64,000 nt of DNA from Oscillospiraceae bacterium (GTDB lineage Bacteria; Bacillota; Clostridia; Saccharofermentanales; Saccharofermentanaceae), in assembly GCA_015069205.1 (NCBI GenBank), contig SVIZ01000009.1, forward strand, positions 1-64,000, written 5' to 3'. Shown here piece by piece: positions 49,705 to 58,520 of this stretch (within the stretch, counting starts at the first letter, position 1; each line of letters starts with the position of its first letter). The position numbers were made by a program, and so were the translations under genes. The notes under the pieces were generated by a model, which worked only from the letters and a program-made list of their open reading frames with translations, searched no databases and was not told the origin of the DNA.

Positions 49705-50112
49705 TCAGAACGTGAACTCTTCCGGTGCTGCCGTGAAGGAGCTGAATGTGGCTGTTGCATCCTTGAAGAAGAGGACCTGTGTGTTGTCGTCATCAGGGTT
49801 ATACATCGCCTTAAGATCAGGATACTTCTCGAGCATGGCAACCTTAACGTCTCTTGAATCATCGTTGATGAGTTTGCCTGATACACGGAGCCATGTTCCT
49901 GTCTGTCCGTCAAAAGCGCAGATCTCAGCCTTCGGATTTGCACCGAGCTGCTTTGAAACGGGCTTAACCTTGCCTGTCTGGATATAAAGCTTTCCGTCAT
50001 AAACGAGTGCTGTTCCGAAAGGTCTTACTCTCGGCTGGTCACCGTCAACTGTTGCGAGGTAATAAGTTCCTGTCTTGTCCAAAAATTCAGATACTTTCTC
50101 GATGTTTGACAT
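49705..50112 (-). CDS. Pyridoxamine 5'-phosphate oxidase family protein
   Basis: 135 aa; TYYLATVDGDQPRVRPFGTALVYDGKLYIQTG. Confidence 0.9.
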   Translation of the reverse strand: MSNIEKVSEFLDKTGTYYLATVDGDQPRVRPFGTALVYDGKLYIQTGKVKPVSKQLGANPKAEICAFDGQTGTWLRVSGKLINDDSRDVKVAMLEKYPDLKAMYNPDDDNTQVLFFKDATATFSSFTAAPEEFTF

Positions 50113-50151
50113 GGTAGTTATCTCCTTTTATTTGTTTTTATAATTTTACTC

Positions 50152-50454
50152 TTAAACTTCGTAATCAAAGCTGCTTCTTATCTTCACGTACGGTCTTACC
50201 TTCGTGTTGGCAACTTCAACATGCAGAGGATTGGAAGAATAGTTCTTCAGAGCTTCCTCGTTTTCGAAAAGTGAATCGAGCATTGCATCGCCGCTTGAAC
50301 TTGTAAGCTTATCTGTGTTTACTTTTATCTCAACAAGACCCGGTATCTTGCCTTGAAGGCCCTCAAGACCTTCCTTGATGCCTGCTTTTATCTGTTCTTT
50401 CTCACTGTCTGAATATTCGTCTTTAAGTGTCCAGACTATAACGTGTCTTACCAT
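50152..50454 (-). CDS. Dabb (stress-responsive dimeric alpha/beta barrel) family protein
   Basis: 100 aa; MVRHVIVWTLKDEYSD ... GLEGLQGKIPGLVEIKV. Confidence 0.88.
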   Translation of the reverse strand: MVRHVIVWTLKDEYSDSEKEQIKAGIKEGLEGLQGKIPGLVEIKVNTDKLTSSSGDAMLDSLFENEEALKNYSSNPLHVEVANTKVRPYVKIRSSFDYEV

Positions 50455-50465
50455 AAAACCTCCTG

Positions 50466-52025
50466 TTATTTCAGCATGTCTTCCGTGTAATATCCGCTGT
50501 CTATAAGGATTTCCTTGTAATTGTTTTTATCTACGAAAACAGGGTCGCAGAGATATGTATCCAGGAAATCATATCCGTTGTGAAGTGTGCCCGTATCGTT
50601 GACCTCAACAGTCTGTCCTTCAGAGATCTGCTTGACCATCTTAACGGTCCTGTCGACAAGGGTTCTGGTGTCCTTGAATACCGACATTGACTGCTTGCCG
50701 CTGATGATGTTCTTAACGTTTGCGATATCACAGTCCTGCCCGGTGATGATCGGATATGTGCCCTTGTAATATGTCTCGAGCGCCTGGGTAACGCCCAATG
50801 CGGTCGAGTCATTGGAGCAGAGCCATGCGTCGATACTCTCACCGTCCATATAATATGAGGAAATGATGTTTTCTGCTCTTGTCTGGGCATTCTCAGTCGA
50901 CCAGACATCCGTAGCAACTTCCTTAAAATCTGTCTGGCCTGAAGGGACCTTCAGAACACCCTCGTCTATATACGGCTGAAGGATATTCATTGCGCCAGAA
51001 TAGAAATACAGGGCATTCGTATCCGAGACATCTCCTGCCGTCAGCTCAATGTTATAGGTCTCGCCGTCTGATGCATTGTCGAGCCCCAGCATATTTACTA
51101 TGTACAGAGCCTGGATCTGTCCGACTGCGTAATTATCGAAAGTTACATAGTAATCTACGGGAGCATCCGTTATAAAACGGTCGTAACAGATAACCGTAAC
51201 GCCTTTATTGTGAGCTTCTTCCACAACCTTACTCAAACTTTCAGGGGAGATTGCCGCGATGATCAGGATCTTGCAGCCTTGGTTTATCTGATCCTCGATC
51301 TGTGATCTCTGAGTACTTGTGTCGTTCGAAGCAAACTGAAGATCAACGGAGAAACCCTCCGACTCAAGCGCTTGCTTAAGCATCTCACCGTCACTATTCC
51401 ATCTCATGAGATCTTTTGTAGGCATCGAGATGCCTATCTTATTCTCAACAACAGGATCCGTGACCACACCGGGATCCGGGACCGGGTCTGAACTGCCACC
51501 GCCGTTGTAGGGCTCAAGCTCAATGTTTGCAACCAGAGATTCAAGCGTTTCCTTGAACTTCTTGTCTGACTTTTTGGTGACGAGCCAATCGTCGTCTTTG
51601 AGTACGAAATCGATCGTTATCTTCTTAGTCTTGTTTGGTTTTACTTCACGGATCTCATCAAGATATTCATCAAATTCTATGTCGAAATATGATTCAGAGA
51701 TCTCTTCTGCGTCAGGATACTTAAGCTCGATCGTGACAGTTCCTTCTTTATATTTCACATCGACTTCTGATTCGGTGATCTCAAATTTGGAACAGTCCAA
51801 AACGGTTGAGAGGATCTCTGCGCGCTCGTTAAATAATGTGAAAGCCGTCTCTTCCTTTGCATCAACATATTTGGATGCATCCTTGCCTGCAAGGACCTTC
51901 GACACATAGGAGTCAAGCGCATCCTCCATGGCAGCCTTCTGCTTGGCCTTGGAAGAGGTGCATCCGGTCGAAGTCAGAAATAGACCGGCTGCCATAAATG
52001 CCGCGATTACTTTTGAAGCTTTCAT
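50466..52025 (-). CDS. Sugar-type periplasmic-binding lipoprotein with N-terminal extra domain
   Basis: Start at MKASKVIAAFMAAG; lipobox STGC; C-terminal ChvE/XylF-like binding domain (IGISMPTKDLMRWNSDGEMLKQALE...); ~150-aa unknown N-terminal domain. Confidence 0.82.
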   Translation of the reverse strand: MKASKVIAAFMAAGLFLTSTGCTSSKAKQKAAMEDALDSYVSKVLAGKDASKYVDAKEETAFTLFNERAEILSTVLDCSKFEITESEVDVKYKEGTVTIELKYPDAEEISESYFDIEFDEYLDEIREVKPNKTKKITIDFVLKDDDWLVTKKSDKKFKETLESLVANIELEPYNGGGSSDPVPDPGVVTDPVVENKIGISMPTKDLMRWNSDGEMLKQALESEGFSVDLQFASNDTSTQRSQIEDQINQGCKILIIAAISPESLSKVVEEAHNKGVTVICYDRFITDAPVDYYVTFDNYAVGQIQALYIVNMLGLDNASDGETYNIELTAGDVSDTNALYFYSGAMNILQPYIDEGVLKVPSGQTDFKEVATDVWSTENAQTRAENIISSYYMDGESIDAWLCSNDSTALGVTQALETYYKGTYPIITGQDCDIANVKNIISGKQSMSVFKDTRTLVDRTVKMVKQISEGQTVEVNDTGTLHNGYDFLDTYLCDPVFVDKNNYKEILIDSGYYTEDMLK

Positions 52026-52114
52026 ATTCCACCTCCCGGGTAACGGGTTCATCCCCTTTTTGAATCCTTGCCTGACGGTATGTCATTTCTTCGCTCGCTC
52101 CATAATTATATCAG

Positions 52115-52166
52115 TTGCAGCGTACAAATAAATGTGATATCTTTGTTATTGAACGCGTTCAATAAC
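52115..52166 (+). promoter_or_regulatory. Promoter and TetR operator palindrome
   Basis: TTGCAG-17-TATCTT followed by perfect 22-bp palindrome GTTATTGAACGCGTTCAATAAC (52145-52166), 12 bp upstream of ATG 52179. Confidence 0.75.
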
Positions 52167-52178
52167 TGGAGGCAAACC

Positions 52179-52757
52179 ATGCAAAAAGACGAAAAACTCA
52201 ACATAACAAAAGAGAAACTGCTCGATGCCACTTTCGCTCTGATGGAAGAGACAGACGATCCGCTTAACGTCACTTCGCGCCAGATAGCAGAACGCGCAGG
52301 CGCCAAGCCCTCCATGATCAATTACTGCTTCGGTTCAAGAGAGAACCTTATCTATCAGACTTTTCAGAAGCAGTACCTGAATTTTCTGGAAGATAAAGAA
52401 ATTGCGAAGCTTATCGCTTCAGATATTACTCCCAGGGAACTGCTTAAAAAGCTTCACTTTGTTGTCGCAAAATGCCTTGTCGAAAACCCGAAATTTACGA
52501 AGGCCATCACTCCTTTTGTTCTCTTCAACAGGGACCTCTCACAGGATTCTTTCAGCTTTGCGTACGTGAAGAAACATTATGCCGGCCGCAAGACCGACAA
52601 AGAGTGCAAACTCATCGCGTATGAGATGTCATCAATGATGCAGCTGATCATATGCAGAAAAGAAGACATCAAGAAAGATTTCGGCATCGACATGAACAAA
52701 GAAAAAGAACTCAAAAAATACATCGATATGCGCATAGATCTTCTTCTCGGAGAATGA
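52179..52757 (+). CDS. TetR/AcrR family transcriptional regulator
   Basis: Start at MQKDEKLNITKEKLLDATFALMEETDDPLNVTSRQIAERAGAKPSMINYCFGSRENLIYQTF. Confidence 0.9.
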   Translation: MQKDEKLNITKEKLLDATFALMEETDDPLNVTSRQIAERAGAKPSMINYCFGSRENLIYQTFQKQYLNFLEDKEIAKLIASDITPRELLKKLHFVVAKCLVENPKFTKAITPFVLFNRDLSQDSFSFAYVKKHYAGRKTDKECKLIAYEMSSMMQLIICRKEDIKKDFGIDMNKEKELKKYIDMRIDLLLGE

Positions 52758-52758
52758 C

Positions 52759-55086
52759 ATGAAATACATATTTGACTTAAGAACGATACCCGGAGAAAAG
52801 CTCAATGTATCAGGCGGAAAGGCAGCATCCTTATCGCTCATGATGAAGAACCTGAAGATGAATATTCCTATGGGATACGTCATCACCGCGGAAGGTTTCC
52901 GCGATGGAAAACTGACAGATGAAGCATCCGAAGAATTGAATGGGATTATAGCCAAACTGGATAGGCTTAAGACTTATGCCGTCAGGTCATCTGCGATAGG
53001 CGAAGACGGCGAGAATAACTCATTTGCAGGTCAGTATGAGACCATCACGGACGTTAAAGTTCCGGAGATCAGGAATGCCGTAAAACACGTCGCGGATTCG
53101 GCAAAGAGCGAACGGGTTGAAGAATATAAAACCCATAATGATATATCCGGCGGAGGCATCGGCATCGTTATCCAGGAGTTCGTAAAACCTGAGTTTGCAG
53201 GCGTTATCTTCACCTCCGACATCATCACGGGAAAAGACGATAAGATCGTCGGCAATTACGTTCACGGCGAAGGTGAGAAACTCGTATCAGGAAGCGAGAA
53301 TGCAGAAGAGTTCAGAATAGGCGCTTTAAAACTTTCTTATGAAGGCAATCCCGAGCTTGCGAGGTTTTCTAAAACGCTTCGCAGATATTCACTCGCGATC
53401 CGCTCATTTTACGGTGTCCCGATGGATATCGAGTGGGCTGTATCAGGCGGCAGAGTCTATATCCTGCAGGCACGTCCCATCACGACTTTGAAAAGGATCT
53501 CCGTAAAAGATTACGACGTCAACGGAACACGCTCAGGCTATAAGCTCCTTACCAAGACCAACGTCGGCGAGATCTTCACAAAGCCCGTAAGTCCCATGAC
53601 TTTCAGCGTTCTGGAGAAGATCAATGAGTTCCTGGGGCTCCCTGAATGGCTCGACAACATCAACGGTCAGGCATACATGAATATCTCTGTCATGTGTTCT
53701 CTGATGGTGGCTTTCGGCAAGACTCCCGAAAAAGCTTACGATACCGTAAAAGACCTTGTCGGCGGGATTCCTTCGGGCGTTGAGATCCCCATATCGCCAT
53801 TTGACAAGAAGGCCTTCAAACGCAATCTTTGGAATCTTCTTTTCCCGAAGAACAAATCAAAGCTTTCCAAAAAGGAAAAGCACGATATGGTGCTCCGTTT
53901 AGATGATATATCGGAAGAACTTATAGCTGAGATCAGAAAGATAAACGATAACACTTCACTCATGAAATACTGGGACGATGTGTTGATTCCAAAGCTTAAC
54001 GACGGACTTGCATCGATCCTGACAGAAAGCGGAATGTCACTGGTGCCTCTTTTCGGAACGCGCAAAAAGATCTCGAAGATCGCAGGCGAAGACATGGCAA
54101 ACCGCCTTTTAACAGGCTGCGTAGGTGTGCTCGCATCGATGAAGCCGGTACTTCTGTTAGAAGATGTCGCCGAAGGAAAGATGACGCGTGAAGAATACAT
54201 AAAGATCTGCGGCCACCGCTCCGTCAACGAGATGGAGCTCATGGAGCCCAGACCTTATGAAGACCCCTCCTTCCCCGACAACCTTCTGAATGACAGAAAA
54301 GATGGCGGCTTGAGCCTCCGGTCGGTCCTTGCAAACCAGGAAGCTTCATTTAAGAAAGCACTGGCTGAATTCAAGACTAAATATCCTTCAAAGAGCAAGT
54401 GGATCGACAAGGAGATCTCCAAGTTCGTTCACGCAAATGATTTCAGGGAAGACATCAGGAGCAAGGGCGTAAGGATCTTCTGCGTATTCAGGGAATACTG
54501 CCTTAAGGCCGGCAGGTTAAACGGCCTGGGAGATGACATCTTCATGCTTGGATATAAGGAAATGTTCTCTCTTTTGAAGGGCGATACTTCCGTCCTGTCA
54601 TATATTCCCGCCCGTAAACAGACATTCGAAAAGTATTGCTCCTACCCTGCTTTCCCGAACCTTGTCATCGGCCGCTTTGACGCAGATCTATGGCTGGGCG
54701 ATCCGGATAGAAGAAACGATGTTTACATCAGCGGAAGAAGTTCAAGCGAAAGCGTGTCTTCCGACGTCAAAGGCTTTGCCGGCGCCGCAGGTGTCGTCAC
54801 GGGAACGGTGCGCGTAATCGAAGATATCGATCACATCGGCGAACTCGCAGATGGCGAGATCCTCGTAACACGTGTAACCAACATCGGCTGGACTGTCGCC
54901 TTCCATAAGGTATCTGCAATCGTCACCGACATCGGCGCGCCCTTATCCCACGCAGCTATCGTTGCACGTGAATTCGGCATCCCCGCCGTTGTAGGCTGCC
55001 GCAACGCGACTACTGTTCTGAAGACAGGCGATGTAGTTACCGTTGACGGCGGATGCGGCACGGTGACGGTCATCAAACCCGGATAA
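52759..55086 (+). CDS. PEP-utilising / Rph-like phosphotransferase (PPDK ATP-grasp + His-swivel domain)
   Basis: 775 aa; N-terminal VSGGKAASLSLM, YAVRSSAIGEDGENNSFAGQYET; C-terminal GAPLSHAAIVAREFGIPAVVG phosphohistidine motif. Confidence 0.82.
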   Translation: MKYIFDLRTIPGEKLNVSGGKAASLSLMMKNLKMNIPMGYVITAEGFRDGKLTDEASEELNGIIAKLDRLKTYAVRSSAIGEDGENNSFAGQYETITDVKVPEIRNAVKHVADSAKSERVEEYKTHNDISGGGIGIVIQEFVKPEFAGVIFTSDIITGKDDKIVGNYVHGEGEKLVSGSENAEEFRIGALKLSYEGNPELARFSKTLRRYSLAIRSFYGVPMDIEWAVSGGRVYILQARPITTLKRISVKDYDVNGTRSGYKLLTKTNVGEIFTKPVSPMTFSVLEKINEFLGLPEWLDNINGQAYMNISVMCSLMVAFGKTPEKAYDTVKDLVGGIPSGVEIPISPFDKKAFKRNLWNLLFPKNKSKLSKKEKHDMVLRLDDISEELIAEIRKINDNTSLMKYWDDVLIPKLNDGLASILTESGMSLVPLFGTRKKISKIAGEDMANRLLTGCVGVLASMKPVLLLEDVAEGKMTREEYIKICGHRSVNEMELMEPRPYEDPSFPDNLLNDRKDGGLSLRSVLANQEASFKKALAEFKTKYPSKSKWIDKEISKFVHANDFREDIRSKGVRIFCVFREYCLKAGRLNGLGDDIFMLGYKEMFSLLKGDTSVLSYIPARKQTFEKYCSYPAFPNLVIGRFDADLWLGDPDRRNDVYISGRSSSESVSSDVKGFAGAAGVVTGTVRVIEDIDHIGELADGEILVTRVTNIGWTVAFHKVSAIVTDIGAPLSHAAIVAREFGIPAVVGCRNATTVLKTGDVVTVDGGCGTVTVIKPG

Positions 55087-55122
55087 GCCGTCATAAGAAA
55101 ACTCTTTTTCTCCAAAATCGAC

Positions 55123-55241
55123 TGATCAGTTTTTTGCTCATGTTTTCGGGCTCAAAAAGCTGTTCAAAAACCTGTTTTTTCCGAGAATCCACTTTTTTGC
55201 TCATGTTTTCGGGAGGATTCAGATAGGCAAAAAACTGATCA
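55123..55241. repeat. Intergenic repeat mosaic upstream of TIR gene
   Basis: Exact 21-bp TTTTTTGCTCATGTTTTCGGG at 55130-55150 and 55193-55213; 15-bp inverted TGATCAGTTTTTTGC (55123-55137) / GCAAAAAACTGATCA (55227-55241). Confidence 0.85.
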
Positions 55242-55398
55242 ATAATTCAATATGTTGTCTGTTCCCGAAAATCCGCATTGCAACATCTCTCCTGATGAAA
55301 CTGTATTAAGATTGAGTGCTGTAACGGTATCGTTAATAAAATATTTCTTACTTTATGTTAATATTAAGCGAGGAATAACGACAGGAGAGGGTAGCTCC

Positions 55399-58300
55399 AT
55401 GATAGATTTTTATAATGCTTTCATTTCGTACAGACATGCTGATCTCGACTCTAAGATCGCCGAACACGTACAAAAGCAGCTCGAGCATTTCCATGTGCCT
55501 CACAAGCTTAAGAAAAAGCTCAAGCACGAAAAGATCACACGTATTTTCAGAGATAAGGACGAGCTCCCTATCACGAGCGACCTGACCGAGACGATCACCA
55601 ACGCTCTCGAAAAGGCCGAGTACCTCATCGTAATCTGCTCCACAAACACCAAGGAGTCGATGTGGGTAAAAAGAGAGATCAAGACCTTCCTTAAGACACA
55701 TACGATGGACAAGGTCCTGACGGTTCTTTGCAACGGCGAGCCTTATGAGGTTATCCCCGAGGAATTGCTCACTACCACAAAGGAATATGTTGATGAGACA
55801 GGCATGACTCATACGGTCGAAGTTCCGATCGAGCCTTTATCATGCGATTACAGACTCCCGAAGTCGACTGCCGACAAGGAAGAGCTTCCCCGTCTTGCAT
55901 CGGCACTTCTGGGCTGCTCTTATGACGAACTTCAGAGAAGAAGAAGACAGTACCGTATCAGACGTGCAACAGCGATCGTGGCTGCCGCATTTGCTGTACT
56001 TCTTGGTTTGGGAACCTATCTCGGATACACGACCAAGAAGATCAACGACAGTTATATGGCATCATTAAGGAGCCGATCTCTCTATCTGTCGAATGAAGCC
56101 GAACAGCTTCTTGCAGACGGCAAGAGAACGGATGCTCTCCAGGTAGCTCTTGCAGCACTTCCTAATGATTCACAGAAACAGATGCCTGTTACGGCTGAAG
56201 CGCAGCGTGCAATAACAGATGCTACGGGTGCGTACGAATCACTCACAGGAACCCTTAACTATACTTCTGTCTGGAATTATAAGACAACGGGCTATGTTCG
56301 TAATATCATTCTTTCAGAAAACAAGAAATATCTTGCTTCATATGATTCAGCAGGCATTGTTTACTGCTGGAATGCATATACAAATCAGCTGCTACTGGAT
56401 CTGAACACAAACGAAAAACCTGTAGATCTCCTCTTTTTGGAAGACGCTCAGCTTCTGGTAGTGTTCGCCAATCGTATCGAGTCTTATCATGTTGAGAGCG
56501 GGTCGCTTGTATGGAAATATCAAAGCGATTCAGATTATTCGTTCTTACAAGATGAGGTGGTTTTTGCTGACCACGCGGTATATCTCGATATAGGCAACGG
56601 AGAATTAGCAAAGCTTTCGGCAAAAGACGGAAGAGTTATGGACACTTATAAGGTTCAAGACGGCATTTTTACAGACTTCAACCGCCTTACTGTATCTCCA
56701 GACGGTAAAAAACTGGCTTTCGTTGATAACACCACATCTTACGGAATAGATAAGATCACTTTACTTGACACGGAAACAGGAAAACTTGCCAGTCAGGAGG
56801 TTGAAGGATATCTCTTTTCAAAACTTCAGTTCGTTGACAATGACCATCTTATCATGATTTCAGATAATGATGGATCTACATCATCTATAGCATACAGCAA
56901 CAATATTACATATGTTCAGACTGGTTATATGCAATTCTTCTGTTTCGATACATCAATGAAACAGATCTGGTCTTATGAACTTGATTACACCGATGTAATG
57001 ACTTCTTTTGGTGCTTTTGACCTTCCGGACCGTGATTCCGTACTGCTTCATGTAGGTAATCATGCTGTTATCGCCGACAAAAACACCGGAGCGATAATCA
57101 ACGACTACAAGACCAGCAGTTCTATAGTTACTGTCAATGATCACAATAAAAACGGTAACCCGGAATTTATCTGCAGACACGGAGAATATATTCTTACGCT
57201 CGGCTCTGATTCAAACCAAATGGCTTCCATTAATGTTCTGGGTGATATTGTTTCTAAAGCTATAATCTCAGACAAAATCTATACAGCTTACGATTATGGT
57301 ACTGATATCGTTTGCCACAACTACGGAATTGAAGATGATGAATGGAGTTCCATTGATGCTTACGGCGGTTTTTATACCGGAACAAGTTATCAGAAATACT
57401 GTAATGACGGGGAAAATCTTATCATTGCATCAAAAATGCATGATGTTGATATTATCAGAGTAAGTGTAATCGATATGAACACCACAGAACTTGTTTTCTC
57501 TGAAGATGTTGAATTCAAAGGCGGTTACCTGTCACATTTTGAACTTTATAACATTGATGATGAGATCTACGGATTTTTCGGCAACAATGCTTATTTGATC
57601 AATATTGATAAAGAAAGAGTGGAAGATGCTGGCATAGAATTAAGCGATCAGGATGATTTGTCCAACGGCATGATAATAAACTGCAACTTATTGCATTCTC
57701 AATTAACTGCGGAAGTATGGAAAGCCGACGGCTCAAACCACAAGGAATTCGAACCTCTTGATTTAGAAAACCTCGATTTTGTTTTATTAGGCGAACCAAT
57801 ATATGTCGAGCAGATAAATAAGTTCTTTGTGTCTGCAGGAAACCGGTTGTTTGCGGGAGATCTTGACTCTGAAACATTCGAGGAATTGGATGTTCCTGAT
57901 GACTGGTCCTTGGAAAAACGTATGAAAATTACTATAACGGCATCAGATGACGGTTCTCGTGTTTTCTTCTCTGACGGAAACATCTTTTTCGTAACAGATG
58001 AATCCTTTAAAGAACTGTACAGCACTAACTGTTTAAGCAGTCAAAGGTACGGTGCCAAATTCAGAGACGGTATTCTTTATCTGCTCTCTGATGATTATCT
58101 TATATTATATGATTCCAATGATGGATCTCTGATAAAACATGTACCTATCACTGCTTACGGAACCGGTGATATGGAAATATATTTTGATGAAAAGAACAAC
58201 CAGTTATTTATTCAGACAGAAGATCAGATATGCATTCTCGATGCAGAGACCTGGATCGAGATCGCAAGCATCGAAAATGCTTACTGTTATCACGAAGGAA

Positions 58301-58455
58301 CAGACCGCTTCTTTGTATATTCTTTTGTGTCAGAAAGAGAATGTAAACCGGGATACATTAAGCACTACACTGTCGATGAGCTGATAGAGAAGGCTCACAA
58401 TTATCTGGGTAATCAGGAAGTGCCTGCTGAATTGAAGAATAAGTACGGTATCTGA
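55399..58455 (+). CDS. TIR-domain membrane protein with C-terminal propeller-like region
   Basis: Start at MIDFYNAFISYRHADLDSKIAEHVQKQLE (RBS AGGAG); TIR core, RRRRQYRIRR then TM, then linker RSRSLYLSNEAEQLLADGKRTDALQVALAALP and ~700 aa of repeated beta-type blades. Confidence 0.88.
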   Translation: MIDFYNAFISYRHADLDSKIAEHVQKQLEHFHVPHKLKKKLKHEKITRIFRDKDELPITSDLTETITNALEKAEYLIVICSTNTKESMWVKREIKTFLKTHTMDKVLTVLCNGEPYEVIPEELLTTTKEYVDETGMTHTVEVPIEPLSCDYRLPKSTADKEELPRLASALLGCSYDELQRRRRQYRIRRATAIVAAAFAVLLGLGTYLGYTTKKINDSYMASLRSRSLYLSNEAEQLLADGKRTDALQVALAALPNDSQKQMPVTAEAQRAITDATGAYESLTGTLNYTSVWNYKTTGYVRNIILSENKKYLASYDSAGIVYCWNAYTNQLLLDLNTNEKPVDLLFLEDAQLLVVFANRIESYHVESGSLVWKYQSDSDYSFLQDEVVFADHAVYLDIGNGELAKLSAKDGRVMDTYKVQDGIFTDFNRLTVSPDGKKLAFVDNTTSYGIDKITLLDTETGKLASQEVEGYLFSKLQFVDNDHLIMISDNDGSTSSIAYSNNITYVQTGYMQFFCFDTSMKQIWSYELDYTDVMTSFGAFDLPDRDSVLLHVGNHAVIADKNTGAIINDYKTSSSIVTVNDHNKNGNPEFICRHGEYILTLGSDSNQMASINVLGDIVSKAIISDKIYTAYDYGTDIVCHNYGIEDDEWSSIDAYGGFYTGTSYQKYCNDGENLIIASKMHDVDIIRVSVIDMNTTELVFSEDVEFKGGYLSHFELYNIDDEIYGFFGNNAYLINIDKERVEDAGIELSDQDDLSNGMIINCNLLHSQLTAEVWKADGSNHKEFEPLDLENLDFVLLGEPIYVEQINKFFVSAGNRLFAGDLDSETFEELDVPDDWSLEKRMKITITASDDGSRVFFSDGNIFFVTDESFKELYSTNCLSSQRYGAKFRDGILYLLSDDYLILYDSNDGSLIKHVPITAYGTGDMEIYFDEKNNQLFIQTEDQICILDAETWIEIASIENAYCYHEGTDRFFVYSFVSERECKPGYIKHYTVDELIEKAHNYLGNQEVPAELKNKYGI

Positions 58456-58477
58456 TTTTCGAATAGTTTAGAAATAC

Positions 58478-58513
58478 GGGGCGTCTCCATTCATTTGCGA
58501 GGCGCCCTTTTTT
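58478..58513 (+). terminator. Terminator after TIR gene
   Basis: GGGGCGtCTC...GAGgCGCCC followed by TTTTTTT. Confidence 0.8.
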
Positions 58514-58520
58514 AATCTTC

